From NCBI GenBank assembly GCA_022606425.2, contig JAHDVF020000890.1, positions 1,206,501 to 1,270,500 of the forward strand: a stretch of 64,000 nt of DNA, given 5' to 3'. Below are positions 30,005 through 40,164 of the stretch, one piece after another. Made by a program: the position numbers and the translations under genes. Origin of the DNA: Lepidostoma basale. Its lineage: Eukaryota > Arthropoda > Insecta > Trichoptera > Lepidostomatidae. Numbering within the stretch: the first letter of the stretch is position 1; the number at the start of each line of letters is the position of its first letter. The notes beneath the pieces were generated by a model. The model did no database searches. It was not told where the DNA came from and saw only the letters and a program-made list of their open reading frames with translations.

Positions 30005-30340
30005 TAAAATTTATGGCGTATTTTGAGAACAAGTCATTCATTCATTATTTCTCGGCGCTACATCCCAGTGTAAGACTTGGCCTCCTCCACAACGGTCCTC
30101 CACTGACTTCTGTCTCTGGCCATCTCTCCATTCCCCAGCTCTTTCCATTTTCTCCCAATCTTGTTCCACGCAATCCGCCCATATTTTCCTCGGTCTGCCT
30201 CTTGGTCTCTTTTTGCGAGGCACCCATCTGTATATAATTTGTGGTGTTCTACCCTCTGGCATTCTTTCCACATGGCCAGCCCACCGTAGGCGTTGAGACT
30301 TACAGAATCTTACCACTGTTTTCTAGTTGATTAGTTCTTC
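30005..30340 (-). mobile_element. LINE-C fragment, C-terminus
   Basis: The minus-strand frame reads MVRFCKSQRLRWAGHVERMP, TPQIIYRWVPRKKRPRGRPR, KIWADCVEQDWEKM and SVEDRCGGGQVLHWDVAPRN with an in-frame stop at the end. It has the RWAGHVERM and GRPRKxW motifs of RTE-like LINE tails. Ninety-two codons are intact, making it one of the better kept LINE ends here. Confidence 0.85.
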
Positions 30341-30344
30341 AAGT

Positions 30345-30722
30345 TCAAGGTTTATTTTAATTTTGTAAGTCCCATCCTCCAGCGTGGGTCCAAAAAACAA
30401 GTAAAATATAATAAATATTTAATATCAGGAACGCATGAGAGATGGTTCGATATTAGGAATACAAGATACTCTCCAAAGTCAAGAGTATTTGTCTTCTGAA
30501 CTAACGTTCATGAATACGAAAGACGTCGATCTCCAAAGCGATCATGTTCAGCAGTTTGATTGCTCTCCCCAGCTGCTTTACTAGAGACAGGTTGGTTCTG
30601 CATGCTGGGAGATAAAAAAAGTCTGTGCTGACGTCGTCGAAGATAACCATCCGGAACATAAAGATAGATAGCCTCCAAGATGACAGAATTCTCAAAGAAT
30701 CCCCTGATATATCATAATACAA
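30345..30722 (-). mobile_element. LINE-F fragment
   Basis: The minus strand encodes IRGFFENSVILEAIYLYVPD, then LFFYLPACRTNLSLVKQLGR and AIKLLNMIALEIDVFR. Its 3' side has the usual ATGCGTTCCTGATATTAAA UTR. Confidence 0.85.
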
Positions 30723-30850
30723 CTAGGAAAAAACCCGAATGTTGTCAAGAGAGAGTACTAGAATATTTCAAATACATGAGAGCGAAATACACACGATGCT
30801 CATGCCCGAGAACATTTCTAGATTATTTTGAACTTTATTCTGATTATAAT
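30720..30850. repeat. Copy of the 26900 repeat
   Basis: AAAAAACCCGAATGTTGTCA, ACACACGATGCTCATGCCCG, AGAACATTTCTAGATTATTT match 26945-27030. Confidence 0.75.
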
Positions 30851-30879
30851 AGCTTTTTAAAAACATTGTATTTCACAAC

Positions 30880-30940
30880 ACTTTTTTGCACCTTTCACAA
30901 ACATGTTTCGGGACAAAGACTTCCTTTCTTCAGTATATGA
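30880..30940 (-). repeat. Hammerhead-like core
   Basis: Minus strand: TATA, CTGAAGA, a stem region (AAGGA..TCCC), GAAACATGTT, TGTG. ACATGT is again the palindromic hexamer. Confidence 0.45.
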
Positions 30941-30944
30941 ATTA

Positions 30945-31105
30945 ATTAATTAATTAATTATAACAGCCAAATGAAAGAGAGTCATTACTTATATACTTAA
31001 TGAGAAGTGAAAAAGTATTTCCACCCTCCAATTTTCACTCGTCATATAGTATATAATCAATGACTCTCTTACATTTGACCGTTAAAATTAATTAAATGAA
31101 TTAAT
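30945..31105. mobile_element. Short TIR MITE
   Basis: AATGAAAGAGAGTCATT at the left is mirrored by AATGACTCTCTTACATT at the right, inside AATTAATTAA-rich flanks. Confidence 0.7.
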
Positions 31106-31109
31106 TCAT

Positions 31110-31570
31110 ACAGAGGAAGACCAAGTAAAACGTGGCACGATCTTCTTCTTCTTCTTCTTTATTAAGGACTGTGTCCTGCTATTTCTCGGAGCCTGTTCCT
31201 GGGATTCAAATGTCCAACTGTCTAGTCATCTTTTGGTTGGTCTTCCTGCAGGTCGATTTGCTGTTGGTACTTTATTTGCGGCTATATTTATCACTCTTTC
31301 AGAACATGCTGTTTCCACATGATCTCTCCAGAAGCGTCTTCTCAGTCTTCCCCATCGCACGACATCTTATACATTGCAGATCTTTCTTATTTTAGAATTT
31401 CTTATTCTGTCTCGAAGTGGCGTTCCCGCAACGGAGTGGCACGATCAGGCAAATCAAATATTGAAGAGTCGGAGAAATCGAAGTGCGTGCATGACACGAT
31501 GTAAGAATGTTGAGGAAGCGAGATAAGTATGTCAGGAAAAAACAGTGTGGAATATGGTGTGATGACGTTA
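31110..31570 (+). mobile_element. LINE-A1 3' fragment split by LINE-B
   Basis: GRPSKTWHDQ at the left and WHDQANQILKSRRNRSACMT at the right are separated by a 293-bp minus-strand LINE-B insertion. The 11-bp GTGGCACGATC is duplicated on both sides (31132-31142 and 31436-31446). Confidence 0.85.
31143..31435 (-). mobile_element. LINE-B insertion, 5'-truncated
   Basis: The plus strand begins TTCTTCTTCTTCTTC, the reverse of a (GAA)n 3' tail. The minus strand contains RRRFWRDHVETACSER-like and NVQDVVRWGRLR-like segments. The target duplication is GTGGCACGATC. Confidence 0.85.
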
Positions 31571-31690
31571 TTGATTAGTTAGAAAAATAAAGATTAATAT
31601 TATATTTATTGTAATGCATATTTATAAGTTATGTCTACTGAGTACACATTGTGAAGACGAATATACGGAGTAGAAATTAATGAAATCTGT

Positions 31691-31703
31691 TTGTTTGTTC
31701 CAG
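31691..31703 (+). other. Splice acceptor of the stargazin-like exon
   Basis: TTGTTTGTTCCAG is pyrimidine-rich and ends in CAG. The exon enters at GT CTT CTG ATG, so one base of a glycine codon comes from the previous exon. Confidence 0.8.
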
Positions 31704-32656
31704 GTCTTCTGATGCTGATCGGTCTTGTGATGTACATCTCTGTCTTTAAGGCTGAAGTTGGCTACAAGCTCCGTCAGCCTCTCCTGCAGGCTCCTGTCTT
31801 CTCCTATCGCTATGGATACTCCTTCATCCTTTACGTCAGCGGGTTCATGACCATAGAACTAGCCGGCACCTCTGCTATATTCCTCTTCATCAACTGGTAC
31901 CAAAAAGACTGGCTAGTAAAACTTACGGAAAGAGCTTTCGATAAGTATTCTCAAGGGAGCGAATCGAATATAAGCTACACGAACCTTGATCAAAGCTCCG
32001 TGTATCCGTGTAGAAAGCATCCACAAGCTTATACGATCCAACGCTCTCAACCAATCGGAGCTTGCGAACCTTCAACATCAAATGCCTATATCTCTCCTAC
32101 GAAGCAAAGGAGATTCTTCTTCGATAAAGATCTTCCACCAATTTCTCCATCGTGCAGCCTCCATAGAAACAAAAACGTATACGTTTCCTCTTCCATGAGA
32201 GACGTGTCTTCAAATCGGTACGAGTTTCCACCACCTCCTCCGCCGTTAACAGATAACACTTTTGGAGAACCTTATAGCATCGATTACCCAGAAGTGCCAA
32301 GAAGTGCCAATACAGTACCTTATAGAAATGACTCTAGTTTCATAAATGTAGGGAGCACCAAGTCACTTCATCTCGTAGGAGCTAACGCAATGCCGAGAGA
32401 TGCCACGACCAACACAGTTTCCACAACTGCAGATATTGTAAATCCGAATGAAGAGTTTGGGTATAATGATGCTGCGATGGGTCCAGTGTTTGATGATTTC
32501 TCTCCTAGCGTTCAGCATGACAGAGACTTCGTGACATTCGATATGGATAGGCCGATGGAATTAAGGCCTGCAGCGTCTGTAGGAATTGGCTTACAAACAA
32601 ATAAAAAGGATTTCAGTACGGGAACTGATACCCTGAGAAGAACTACGCCTGTATAG
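31704..32656 (+). CDS. stg1: Stargazin-like protein (TARP / calcium-channel gamma family), terminal exon
   Basis: Encodes about 317 C-terminal residues. Counting from the first glycine, residues 1-14 (GLLMLIGLVMYISV) are the third transmembrane helix, followed by FKAEVG and the short extracellular loop. Residues 42-66 (ILYVSGFMTIELAGTSAIFL onward) are the fourth helix. The rest is a long cytoplasmic tail rich in Ser, Pro and Tyr with a PPPPPPL run at about 175-181. The last residues are RRTTPV, a class I PDZ ligand. Family knowledge: stargazin and related TARPs are four-helix auxiliary subunits of glutamate receptors or calcium channels, anchored at synapses through this tail. The frame is intact and stops with TAG at 32654. 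Earlier exons, with helices 1 and 2, are not in the window or not recognised. Codon use and integrity contrast with the decayed LINEs around it. Confidence 0.88.
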
Positions 32657-32675
32657 TTAAATAGCAATATAAATT

Positions 32676-32681
32676 AATAAA
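32676..32681 (+). promoter_or_regulatory. Candidate polyadenylation signal
   Basis: AATAAA lies 20 bp after the stop codon of the stargazin-like exon. Its use is not shown; later signals are possible. Confidence 0.4.
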
Positions 32682-32725
32682 TAACCTTTTTTGCCGTTAA
32701 AATAAGTATATTCTTAATAATAATA

Positions 32726-33043
32726 CAGTAAAACGTCGTTTATCCGGACATCAGTTAACCCGAACGTCAATTGTCCGGACAAGCCGAGTTGATAAAGTGT
32801 TCTGTACCGCGACCTTCGCATGACTAAGCTTACCCCACCACACCTTCTATACAACGTTGGGTGTGGGTCGCATCATCATTCTCCTCCTTCCTCCTATCGT
32901 TCTTCCCCGCACCATACTGACAGTCAGTCTCCCGCTGTGTTCGAGTTTCAACCTGTTATTGTTCATTTGAGATTACGATTATCCGGAAAATCAGTATCCG
33001 GAACACTTCCGGTCCCAATTAGTCCGGATAAACGAGGATACTG
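32726..33043. mobile_element. Pogo-like MITE, complete
   Basis: CAGTAAAACGTCGTTTATCC at the left and GGATAAACGAGGATACTG at the right are imperfect terminal inverted repeats. Subterminal AATTGTCCGGACAAGCC and ATTAGTCCGGATAA repeat the TCCGGA core. It is 318 bp with no transposase, and starts 70 bp after the stargazin stop codon, so it may lie in the 3' UTR. Fragments occur at 23300 and 25070. Confidence 0.8.
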
Positions 33044-33114
33044 TTTGTTGTTATTTATTTCGTTTGCAAAAATCAAAGGAGTTTTACAATTATTTAGTTT
33101 ATAACTTAAAAAAA

Positions 33115-33310
33115 TATTATTGTAAATTTATTTAAAAAAATTGTTATAACAAAAGCATAAACGTTCCGAAAAAAATCATTTTAATATCTAGCAAAACTGA
33201 CATCCATGATTTTTTTTAAATACTTAAATATTTATATCACTGATGAAGGGCTTCTGTGTCCGAAACAAGATTTTTTTTTAATAAAATTGGTGTTGTGTAC
33301 AAAGTTAAAA
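33115..33310 (+). repeat. Dispersed repeat with hammerhead-like core
   Basis: GTTATAACAAAAGCATAAAC, then CACTGATGAAGGGCTTCTG, GTCCGAAACAAGA and TGTTGTGTACAAAG. Related to 19370 and 35260. Here the palindromic hexamer is lost. Confidence 0.65.
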
Positions 33311-33679
33311 AAATGAACATTGTTCACTGTCTTTTACACTTACTTATTTTTCTCGATATGTTTTATATTGTACATTTGTCATGAAATTTACCTTACGGTT
33401 TTAAACTTTCATTACAGAATTCTATCCTGTTAATGTTTTAAATTTGACTAAAAATATTAATGTATGGTTTCTTGAACAATGGCGTAAAACTCAATATTTA
33501 ATAATTAATACTAATGAAAACGTTTTCGAGAAGTTTAATATTTTTTGTGAATGACATGTTTCGCCTGTCTGAGATATTATCAAATGGTAGATTTTTCAGT
33601 TATTAATATAAATATATTAACTTCAAAATCAGATGAAATGCTTTTTCTGGCTGACACGGGTGACATTTTATAGTTTATT
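33311..33679. other. AT-rich; contains a decayed foldback fragment
   Basis: TGGCGTAAAACTCAATATTT and GTGAATGACATGTTTCGCC (about 33480-33585) resemble sequence at 49380-49475 and 38960-39015. Otherwise nothing. Confidence 0.4.
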
Positions 33680-33875
33680 AATTTAATCGCTCCACGTTTT
33701 CCACGTTCTTCTATTACGTATTGTTCCATTTACAATATTCGTTTATTTTCTTAACCATTTTCTCATACTTTCTTTCATTATACTATTAACCATTCCACTG
33801 CATTAATTCTATTTAAATCTTTCGTTTGCCAGTTACATACTTCACTTCCGTTCACAAGGGTCGGTAGAATGAAAA
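33680..33875 (-). mobile_element. LINE-A fragment, heavily decayed
   Basis: Minus strand: VTLVNGSEVCNWQTKDLNRI-like reading and a GRTWKTWSD-like end. Confidence 0.55.
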
Positions 33876-34189
33876 ACGAAATCTTTTCGGAAATTTAACT
33901 ATTGTTTTTGAAGATCTATGTGATTGGCTTATTTATTTGGATAAAAAAATCTCCTTTACCTAGCAATAGATATAAACTTTATTCAGACATGATTAAGAAT
34001 GATACAATATAACAAGATCAAGGACTAGAGTTTACTCCAAGAAGTCTTGCAGAATAAGATAAAACTCTCTATAATAAAGATAAAATAATTTGAGTATTGT
34101 TAAATGAAATCAGTATATTGTTAACGAAAAACAATATAAAACGTATAATCCATATATGTATATGATAAATCAGTTTATAAATAATGAAA
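33876..34189. other. No gene seen
   Basis: AT-rich sequence with no supported feature. Confidence 0.4.
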
Positions 34190-34350
34190 AAAAATATATA
34201 TACAAAATTTCTTTATTATTTTGTATTTAGTGTGCTTCAAATTGTGTTTATCTTCGACCGGTTCCGGCAGCTTGCTGCCATCTTCTGGCGAAACCGGTCG
34301 AACATAAACACAAGTGGAAGCACACTAAACACATAATAATAGAGAAATTT
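34190..34350. mobile_element. Hairpin (foldback) element
   Basis: The left half (TTAGTGTGCTTCAAATTGTG, TTATCTTCGACCGGTTCCGG) is mirrored by CCGGTCGAACATAAACACAA and GTGGAAGCACACTAAAC. The tip is GGCAGCTTGCTGCC. It contains GAAACCGGTC with the palindromic ACCGGT. Confidence 0.85.
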
Positions 34351-34474
34351 TATAATTTTTTTTTTGTTTTCATTAAAATGAACTTCTACCAAGAAATTTC
34401 AATTAAAAACATTAATTATTTAAAATCAGTTTTTGATTATTTTTATATAATACATTTTGCTTTCATTGTGAATG

Positions 34475-34555
34475 AAAGTGAAAATGGTGAAAGTGAAAAT
34501 GTTCACAATGGAGTTCTGGTCCCAAACCTTATATATTATATGTTCTGGTCCGAAT
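34475..34555 (+). mobile_element. LINE-A3 fragment
   Basis: KMFTMEFWSQTLYI region (GTTCACAATGGAGTTCTGGT). About 70 bp. Confidence 0.5.
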
Positions 34556-34954
34556 AAAGCCCAACATCCTCAGTCCAGTGTCACAAATTATCTTAATATC
34601 ACCACCAAAAGACCTCTTCACTCATAGATGATTCCGATGTGTCATCTAACTCGCTGCGTAGAATAACTTTGCATCAAGCGAGGTTCCTACCTGTGTGACC
34701 CTAGCCTTATGGTTTTAAGAAAATGTCCCTTACATGAATTGTGATTTATACGTAATTGTTAAAATGTGTTTAATTGAAATAAAAAGAGAAATACGGTGTC
34801 AGTATAATTGCAAATGTAAAATAAAGTAGTAGATTTTATAACGTAGATTTTTTTAGTAACACTTGTTGGATAACACCAATTTCAGATTTTCTTTATTTTT
34901 TGCCTACCTACCCTTTAATGTATTTTGATTATTTAAATACGCATCACGTTCCAA
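34556..34954. other. No gene seen
   Basis: Unique sequence with a GC-richer patch at about 34570-34720. No exon that I can support. Confidence 0.35.
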
Positions 34955-35136
34955 ACAAGGGAGAGAACGACATGGGAAATTGACTTCGGGGTGGGATTTT
35001 GCAGAATTGTAGTACCCCCTAAGAGTCGTCCATAGTCAAAGTAAGAAAGCGCAATAGCTAGCCAATTACTAGGAAAATAGCTTTAGAATTTCACCGTTGT
35101 TTATATATTAGAAATTTCACCACTTGTTTCAATAGC

Positions 35137-35232
35137 TACGTAGCTGAAGTGGATTACTTGCTTTTTAAATTTTGCTGCCCGTCTGGTCTCCGGTTCAAAT
35201 CCTGCATCATGTATTTTTTTTTTTAATTATTT
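35137..35232 (+). mobile_element. SINE2, tRNA-like, plus strand
   Basis: GTAGCTGAAGTGGATTACTT (A-box region) and CTCCGGTTCAAATCCTGC (B box), followed by a 12-T run that could terminate Pol III. Matches the minus-strand copy at 7240. Confidence 0.6.
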
Positions 35233-35283
35233 GTACTTCTTATTTGTAAACATATTTGTAAACAATTTTATAATATTTTAAAT

Positions 35284-35329
35284 ATGTATTACTGAAGAAG
35301 AACCGGTTGTCCGAAACATGTCTGATATG
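35284..35329 (+). ncRNA. Hammerhead-like motif
   Basis: Arm ATGTATTA, core CTGAAGA, stem-II region AGAACCGGTTGTCC, GAAACATGTC, arm TGATATG. The arms pair over about seven positions including wobbles. The whole lies in a dispersed repeat related to 19370. Confidence 0.35.
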
Positions 35330-35604
35330 AAATTTTATTATTTTTTAAAGTAAGTGTTGTATATACAAAGTATAAAAAAATAAAAAAGACAAATTAAACA
35401 TCTACAACACAAAGTACGGCGAACATAGAAAAAAATATTTATAATAATTTTTTTTACAATTATGACGAGACATTTTATTTAGGATTTTTAAGAAAAACAA
35501 AATTGAATATAATTAACATCAGAAAAATAGGAGCACTTGGAAACAAAGTATAACGTATATTGACCATAGTCTAGATACGTTTTGATATAAATACAAAAAT
35601 ATCA

Positions 35605-35825
35605 TTTTAGATGGAAATGAACAGAGCGACGAAAACATGGCATGACCAAATTAATCAAATTTTAAAGGTCAGTCATGTTAGAAGTCAGAAGAATCGACGT
35701 GCGTGTATGACTCGCTGTATGAATGTGAAGGAATCTAGAGAGGTGTACCAAGATAGAGTTGTGTGGCGGTCCATTCTCTCTGCCTACCCCTACGGGGAAA
35801 CGGTGTGATAGTTTGTTGTTGTTGT
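35605..35825 (+). mobile_element. LINE-A3 3' fragment
   Basis: TKTWHDQINQILKVSHVRSQ, KNRRACMTRCMNVKESREVY and QDRVVWRSILSAYPYGETV form one open frame ending at a TGA. The tail is GTTTGTTGTTGTTGTTA. Confidence 0.85.
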
Positions 35826-36004
35826 TATAAACAAATTAAATTATCTTTATTTGTGGTGGTATAAATATTTACCACCTTCCTATAAAGGGTTAAAGGTATA
35901 ATGGCTTCATTGTATAAAAATTGCGCTTTCTTACTTGACTATGGACGAATCTTAGGGGGTATTATAATCCTGCAAAATCCCACCATGTTGTGCCCTCCCT
36001 TTGT

Positions 36005-37011
36005 AAAATAAAATATTGTTAGATTTTTTAAAATTATAAATGTCTTATGATTTAAATTCAAAAACCGAATCTGTATATTATTTTGTTTTAAATATAAAAA
36101 TTCTTATTAAATAAATAATATTTATGAAAAATTCTGTTTTATATTAGTTTTGAGTGTCGAATTTGATTTTTCAGACGAAAGCAGTAATCTCTGAAAATTA
36201 TTTGAAGTTTTGAAGATCATGCTAAATCATGTAAAAATACGAGTATACACTTTAAATAATTTTAAATTCATTATCAACAATCATTCGTTACGAAATAACT
36301 TTTATTTTTTTTATGTATCTTATATTTGTAAAACTTCACTTTAAACCTTACAGTCTGTTAGAAGTTTAGCGTATTGGAAAAAGTCTGTATTATAAATGTT
36401 TTGTTTTAAATATATTTATTGAATTGAATTGATTTTAATTATATTTTCAAGTTTACGGAAAAACATGTAACACGTGAGCTTATTCAACATTTTATATTTT
36501 AAATTATATAAAAAAAATAGAAAATTAATTCAAAATATTACTAACATCTTGGATAGTAGTAAGTTACAGATTTAGTCAATTATTACGTAAGAACCATATT
36601 AATTAATTTTGAATGAATTTTTATTTGTTGAGTTTTTTTTTTGTTATGTACGCATCATTTAAAATTTATGCAAAAATTGTTTAATTACATATCAAATTAG
36701 ATATAATTAATAAATAATATAGTTAATTAAAATGAAATTGATAGTAATATTAAATAGGTTTTGGAGAGAATAAAAACCCTGCAATTGTACTGGTAGAAAA
36801 TTGAAATGAATTAATAATATTAAGATTTTTCTTTGTTATACAAATCTCCATTTGTACCAAGAGAATAAAAAACTAATTAATTGTTTTTAATTGCTTAACA
36901 TTAAAAAAACAAATTGGTACAAGATTATATATAAAATCATCTTTTTTTATATTGCTAGATAAAACATGTAATAATCTTTATATATCTTGAATAATAAAAC
37001 AATTTATTATA
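36005..37011. other. AT-rich; no gene seen
   Basis: About 1 kb of AT-rich sequence with short A and T runs. No repeat family or exon recognised. Confidence 0.45.
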
Positions 37012-37222
37012 TACTAGCGAACCCGACAGACCTTGTCCTGCCCGAACGATATTTTTTATTCCTTGAACCAGAACAAAGCGCCACCTACCCGGTCCAATTT
37101 TGAATATTAACCATAGAGGGACCCAAAACACATCCAAAATTTTCCATCAAAATCGGTTCAGCAGTTTAGGAGGAGTTCAACTACATACGACCGTAAAGTA
37201 AAATTAAATATATAATTTAAAG
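37012..37222. repeat. Dispersed insect repeat
   Basis: GCGAACCCGACAGACCTTGT, CGCCACCTACCCGGTCCAAT, GAGGGACCCAAAACACATCC and TCGGTTCAGCAGTTTAGGAG. A second copy of the right part is at 52870-53010 and a left-end-like piece at 51720. This type is common in insect genomes; class not assigned. Confidence 0.7.
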
Positions 37223-37239
37223 ATAAACATGTCCGAACT

Positions 37240-37745
37240 TAATTAACTTACCAACCATAATGTCGTCTCTCCGTAAGGGTAGGCAGAAGGCATGAATCGC
37301 CAAATCCTTGTATCCTGAAATACTTTTTTCGTTCTTCATCATTCATAGATCGTGTCATGCACGCACGTTGATTTCTAAGATTCAGGCATTTCTTTGGCCT
37401 TCTTCTATTTCTAGCTCCGTTTACGTCCTTTACATTTAATTTCATCGCCATTCTGTATTCATTCATTCTTTCCACGTGTCCAAACCATCTTAATGACTCT
37501 TTCAGTATTTTGTTCAAAACACTTTCATTCGCACCGCATTCATTTATTATATTTGCATTTGACTCTCCATAATATACATATTTTCCACACTTTAGTCTTA
37601 GATATCTCATTTCAACTTCCTTTAATCTACTTTCATCCATCTTTTGCCAGTTCTAGGCTTCACTTGCATACAAAAGCGTCGGCGCACGAACACCATTGTA
37701 CACTGCCATCTAAGCTTTTTTGATAGGCTTTTGTTTGCGATGACA
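37240..37745 (-). mobile_element. LINE-A1 fragment
   Basis: The minus-strand frame (MDESRLKEVEMRYLRLKCGK, RWFGHVERMNEYRMAMKLNV, KDVNGARNRRRPKKC) covers about 130 codons with a deletion near NLRNQRACMTR. The 5' side has KKAxMAVYNGVRAPTLLYAS in another frame. The tail is degraded. Confidence 0.85.
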
Positions 37746-38412
37746 ACATAAATGTTCGAATTTCAAGCTTATAAACACGTATGAGTTTTTTTGATTTGTT
37801 TAATCTAGTTAACAATCAAATTTAAAAATAGAATATTAAAAAAATATTTGAATATTATAAAGTGGTCCGAAAAGTATTTCCAAGTTAGTTGGTGATATTT
37901 AATATTTACTTACGATAGCATTTGTACATATTATAGGAAATAAACATAAAATCAAAATAAGTAATCTTATGAAATTAGATTTTTTTGTAAAATATACATA
38001 CATATAGGAACCAACCAATGTGAAAATTATTATTATAGACATTTTGTAAATAAATAAATCGCAATTTTCCCATGCATTTTAAGTATTTAATTATACTTAT
38101 TGTATTATTTAAAATTATTTATTTGTATGCGTGTGTAATGTAATTGTTATCACAAATAATATTAAATAACGGTATATAATTATATCCATATTAATAAAGT
38201 AATATACAAGTATATACTGCATAATGTGATAAATTGTTTTACTAATTTTAGAAATATTTATTTATTTGTTATGTGTGTTTATTTGAAAATAATAAAATGA
38301 AATTGAAATGATTGTTTTATTTTATAAAATATTGATGTTATACCCTGTCTATCAGAACATATTTTAAATATTTATAGATATAGAATAATAAAACACTTTA
38401 TATTTAATCATG
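37746..38412. other. AT-rich; no gene seen
   Basis: No open frames of note and no recognised repeats. Confidence 0.45.
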
Positions 38413-38448
38413 GTTATTACAATTGATGCGATAGGCATCAATTGTAAT
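38413..38448. repeat. Short hairpin
   Basis: ATTACAATTGATGC, a GATAG loop, then GCATCAATTGTAAT: a 14-bp perfect stem. Confidence 0.85.
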
Positions 38449-38454
38449 ATCGAC

Positions 38455-38575
38455 GGGCATCCGTCATGCTGGAACCATATTCGACATCTGGGACATGCTG
38501 TATATGAATGGAACAATATGACGGTTCATTCTCTCTGCCTACCCCTTAGAGGAAATAGCGTTAGTTTGTGAGTTT
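38455..38575 (+). mobile_element. LINE-A3 3' fragment, decayed
   Basis: GxVRHAVYEWNNMTVHSLCL-like reading leading to GAAATAGCGTTAGTTTGTGA. Confidence 0.5.
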
Positions 38576-39018
38576 ATGAACATATTTTTATATGAATACA
38601 AAATATGTGGAATGTGCGTGGTCTTCTAGGGCCTGTATCATATGTTTTATCGGTGGAGTCCCGCTTGCTAAAAGTTCATTTCGAACCGCAAATTCCCGTG
38701 AGGTAATACACGAAAACCTTCACAAACGTATTTTATTCCTTGCTTAACTGGAGAAGAACATACCCACGAGTTACATATAAAACTATCATGTTTCCATATC
38801 CCAGGGGCGGCGTGTGAAAATTGTATCAAAGCAGTTCAAACAAGCCGCATAACCCGAAATAAGGAATTGTGAATGAATGATGAATGAATGAATGAATATT
38901 TAATTGTGAATGAATATTTAATACGAATGAAACATACCTTTTGATTTGTATTAAATAAAGAATACGAATGAAAATGTCTGTTTTCTAGAAGTTTTATTGT
39001 ATTTTGTATGAATGACAT
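38576..39018. other. No gene; simple repeat and foldback fragment
   Basis: A (TGAA)n-rich patch lies at 38870-38900. GTCTGTTTTCTAGAAGTTTT at about 38970 matches 49425. Nothing else. Confidence 0.45.
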
Positions 39019-39116
39019 GAGAAGGATGGAGTGCCGCATCAGTAAAGGTGTGACAGTCCATTATTTCTGCCTACCCTTTCGGGGAGACGGCGTGATGGTT
39101 AGTTAGTTAGTTAGAC
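39019..39116 (+). mobile_element. TT1 element, 5'-truncated
   Basis: GAGAAGGATGGAGTGCCGCA, AAGGTGTGACAGTCCATTAT, GGTTAGTTAGTTAGTTAG. It sits directly after a GAATGACATG that belongs to another repeat. Confidence 0.8.
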
Positions 39117-39144
39117 ATGAACAAAAGCGCAATTTTTGTATTCG

Positions 39145-39500
39145 CAACTTTCACACACAGAAAATCAACCCACAGAACAGGTCAGGACCTTCAAGTATCT
39201 AGGTATAGTCCTGGTGGGAGGAGCTGATCTGCAGAAATAAAAACCCAAGTAAACAAGGCAGCTGCAATCTCTGGCACTCTAAAATCCACAATATGGAAAA
39301 ACAAAGACATGACCATTAAGAGTAAGTTGAGAATCTATAAAGAATGCGTAAGACCAATAATAACATATGGCGTCGAAGCAAGGGGGTCGATTATTGTTAT
39401 GACATGCGCTCTTGCAGCTACACGGAGATGAAGAGACTGGCTGTAGACAAGACTGAGTGGAGGAAACGAATGAAGCTTGTTGCAGACCAATCCTCAAGAA
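39145..39500 (+). mobile_element. LINE-B fragment with a chimeric 3' part
   Basis: QVRTFKYLGIVLVGGADLQK, then ISGTLKSTIWKNKDMTIKSK and IYKECVRPIITYGVEA are the RTE-like post-RT region. After 39385 it switches to a different LINE end (RLAVDKTEWRKRMKLVADQS). A frameshift lies near the LQK. Confidence 0.8.
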
Positions 39501-39594
39501 TGTAACCATGAAGAAGAGAAACAGAAATATCTAACCTAAAGTAATGTTATTTATTGTTTCGGCATTCACTTTGTGGTAGGACATGATTGAATTA

Positions 39595-39778
39595 TAAATA
39601 AAACGCTTGTTTTTCACCACTTGAGTATTATATTTTACACGACTAGTTTCGGAAGCTACAGATGCTTCCAACTTAAGTTTATATTGAAACCTGTAGATGG
39701 AAGTATCTGTAGCTTCCGAAACTAGTCGTGAAAAATATAATACTCAAATGGTAAAAAAACAAGTGTTTTATTAATAAT
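39595..39778. mobile_element. Foldback MITE
   Basis: AATAAAACGCTTGTTTTTCA, TACACGACTAGTTTCGGAAG and their inverses GAAACTAGTCGTGAAAAATA, AAACAAGTGTTTTATTAAT form long arms. GAAACTAGTC contains the palindromic hexamer ACTAGT. Confidence 0.85.
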
Positions 39779-40164
39779 TTAACCTAAAGTAATGCAAATG
39801 CGGTATCCAAACAATAAGAATAGCAATTATTGAAGGCGATTTAGGTAAATGGTTGTGGTTGTTAGGGGGTCGATTATTGTTATTGCGTACGCCACTGCCG
39901 GCGTACCCATGTCTATGCAAATGGCTACAGCCGAGAACATACCCAGTTTCCGGGAAACAATTTCGCCGTTCGAGGTATACGACCACCATATTATATCCAT
40001 CAACAAATATAAAAATTCGGTTTCGATATACGTGTATTAAAATGCGCGTTTCAGAGAATTATATTAAAGTTTTCTTACAATGACATATTCTATAATACCT
40101 TCCTCGGGTATCAACATGTTTGTTACCGTCCAGTTAAAAAAGCATTTTTAAATCGCTTTAAATA
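39779..40164. other. No gene seen
   Basis: A TAGGGGGTCGATTATTGTTA stretch at about 39866 also occurs at 39385. Three overlapping short frames exist without splice sites or recognisable protein. Confidence 0.35.

Larger units (their letters stand above)
34955..36004. mobile_element. 1.05-kb composite with terminal inverted repeats
   Basis: The left end ACAAGGGAGAGAACGACATG and the inverse of the right end ACAAAGGGAGGGCACAACAT match over about 100 bp, including GGGATTTTGCAG, CCCCCTAAGA and CATAGTCAA. The interior holds SINE2, a hammerhead-bearing repeat (35260-35420) and a LINE-A3 fragment. No transposase seen. Confidence 0.65.

Noticed and set aside
36955..37137. 60-codon minus-strand frame
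   Set aside because: It lies in a dispersed repeat that recurs at 52870, so it is not a gene.
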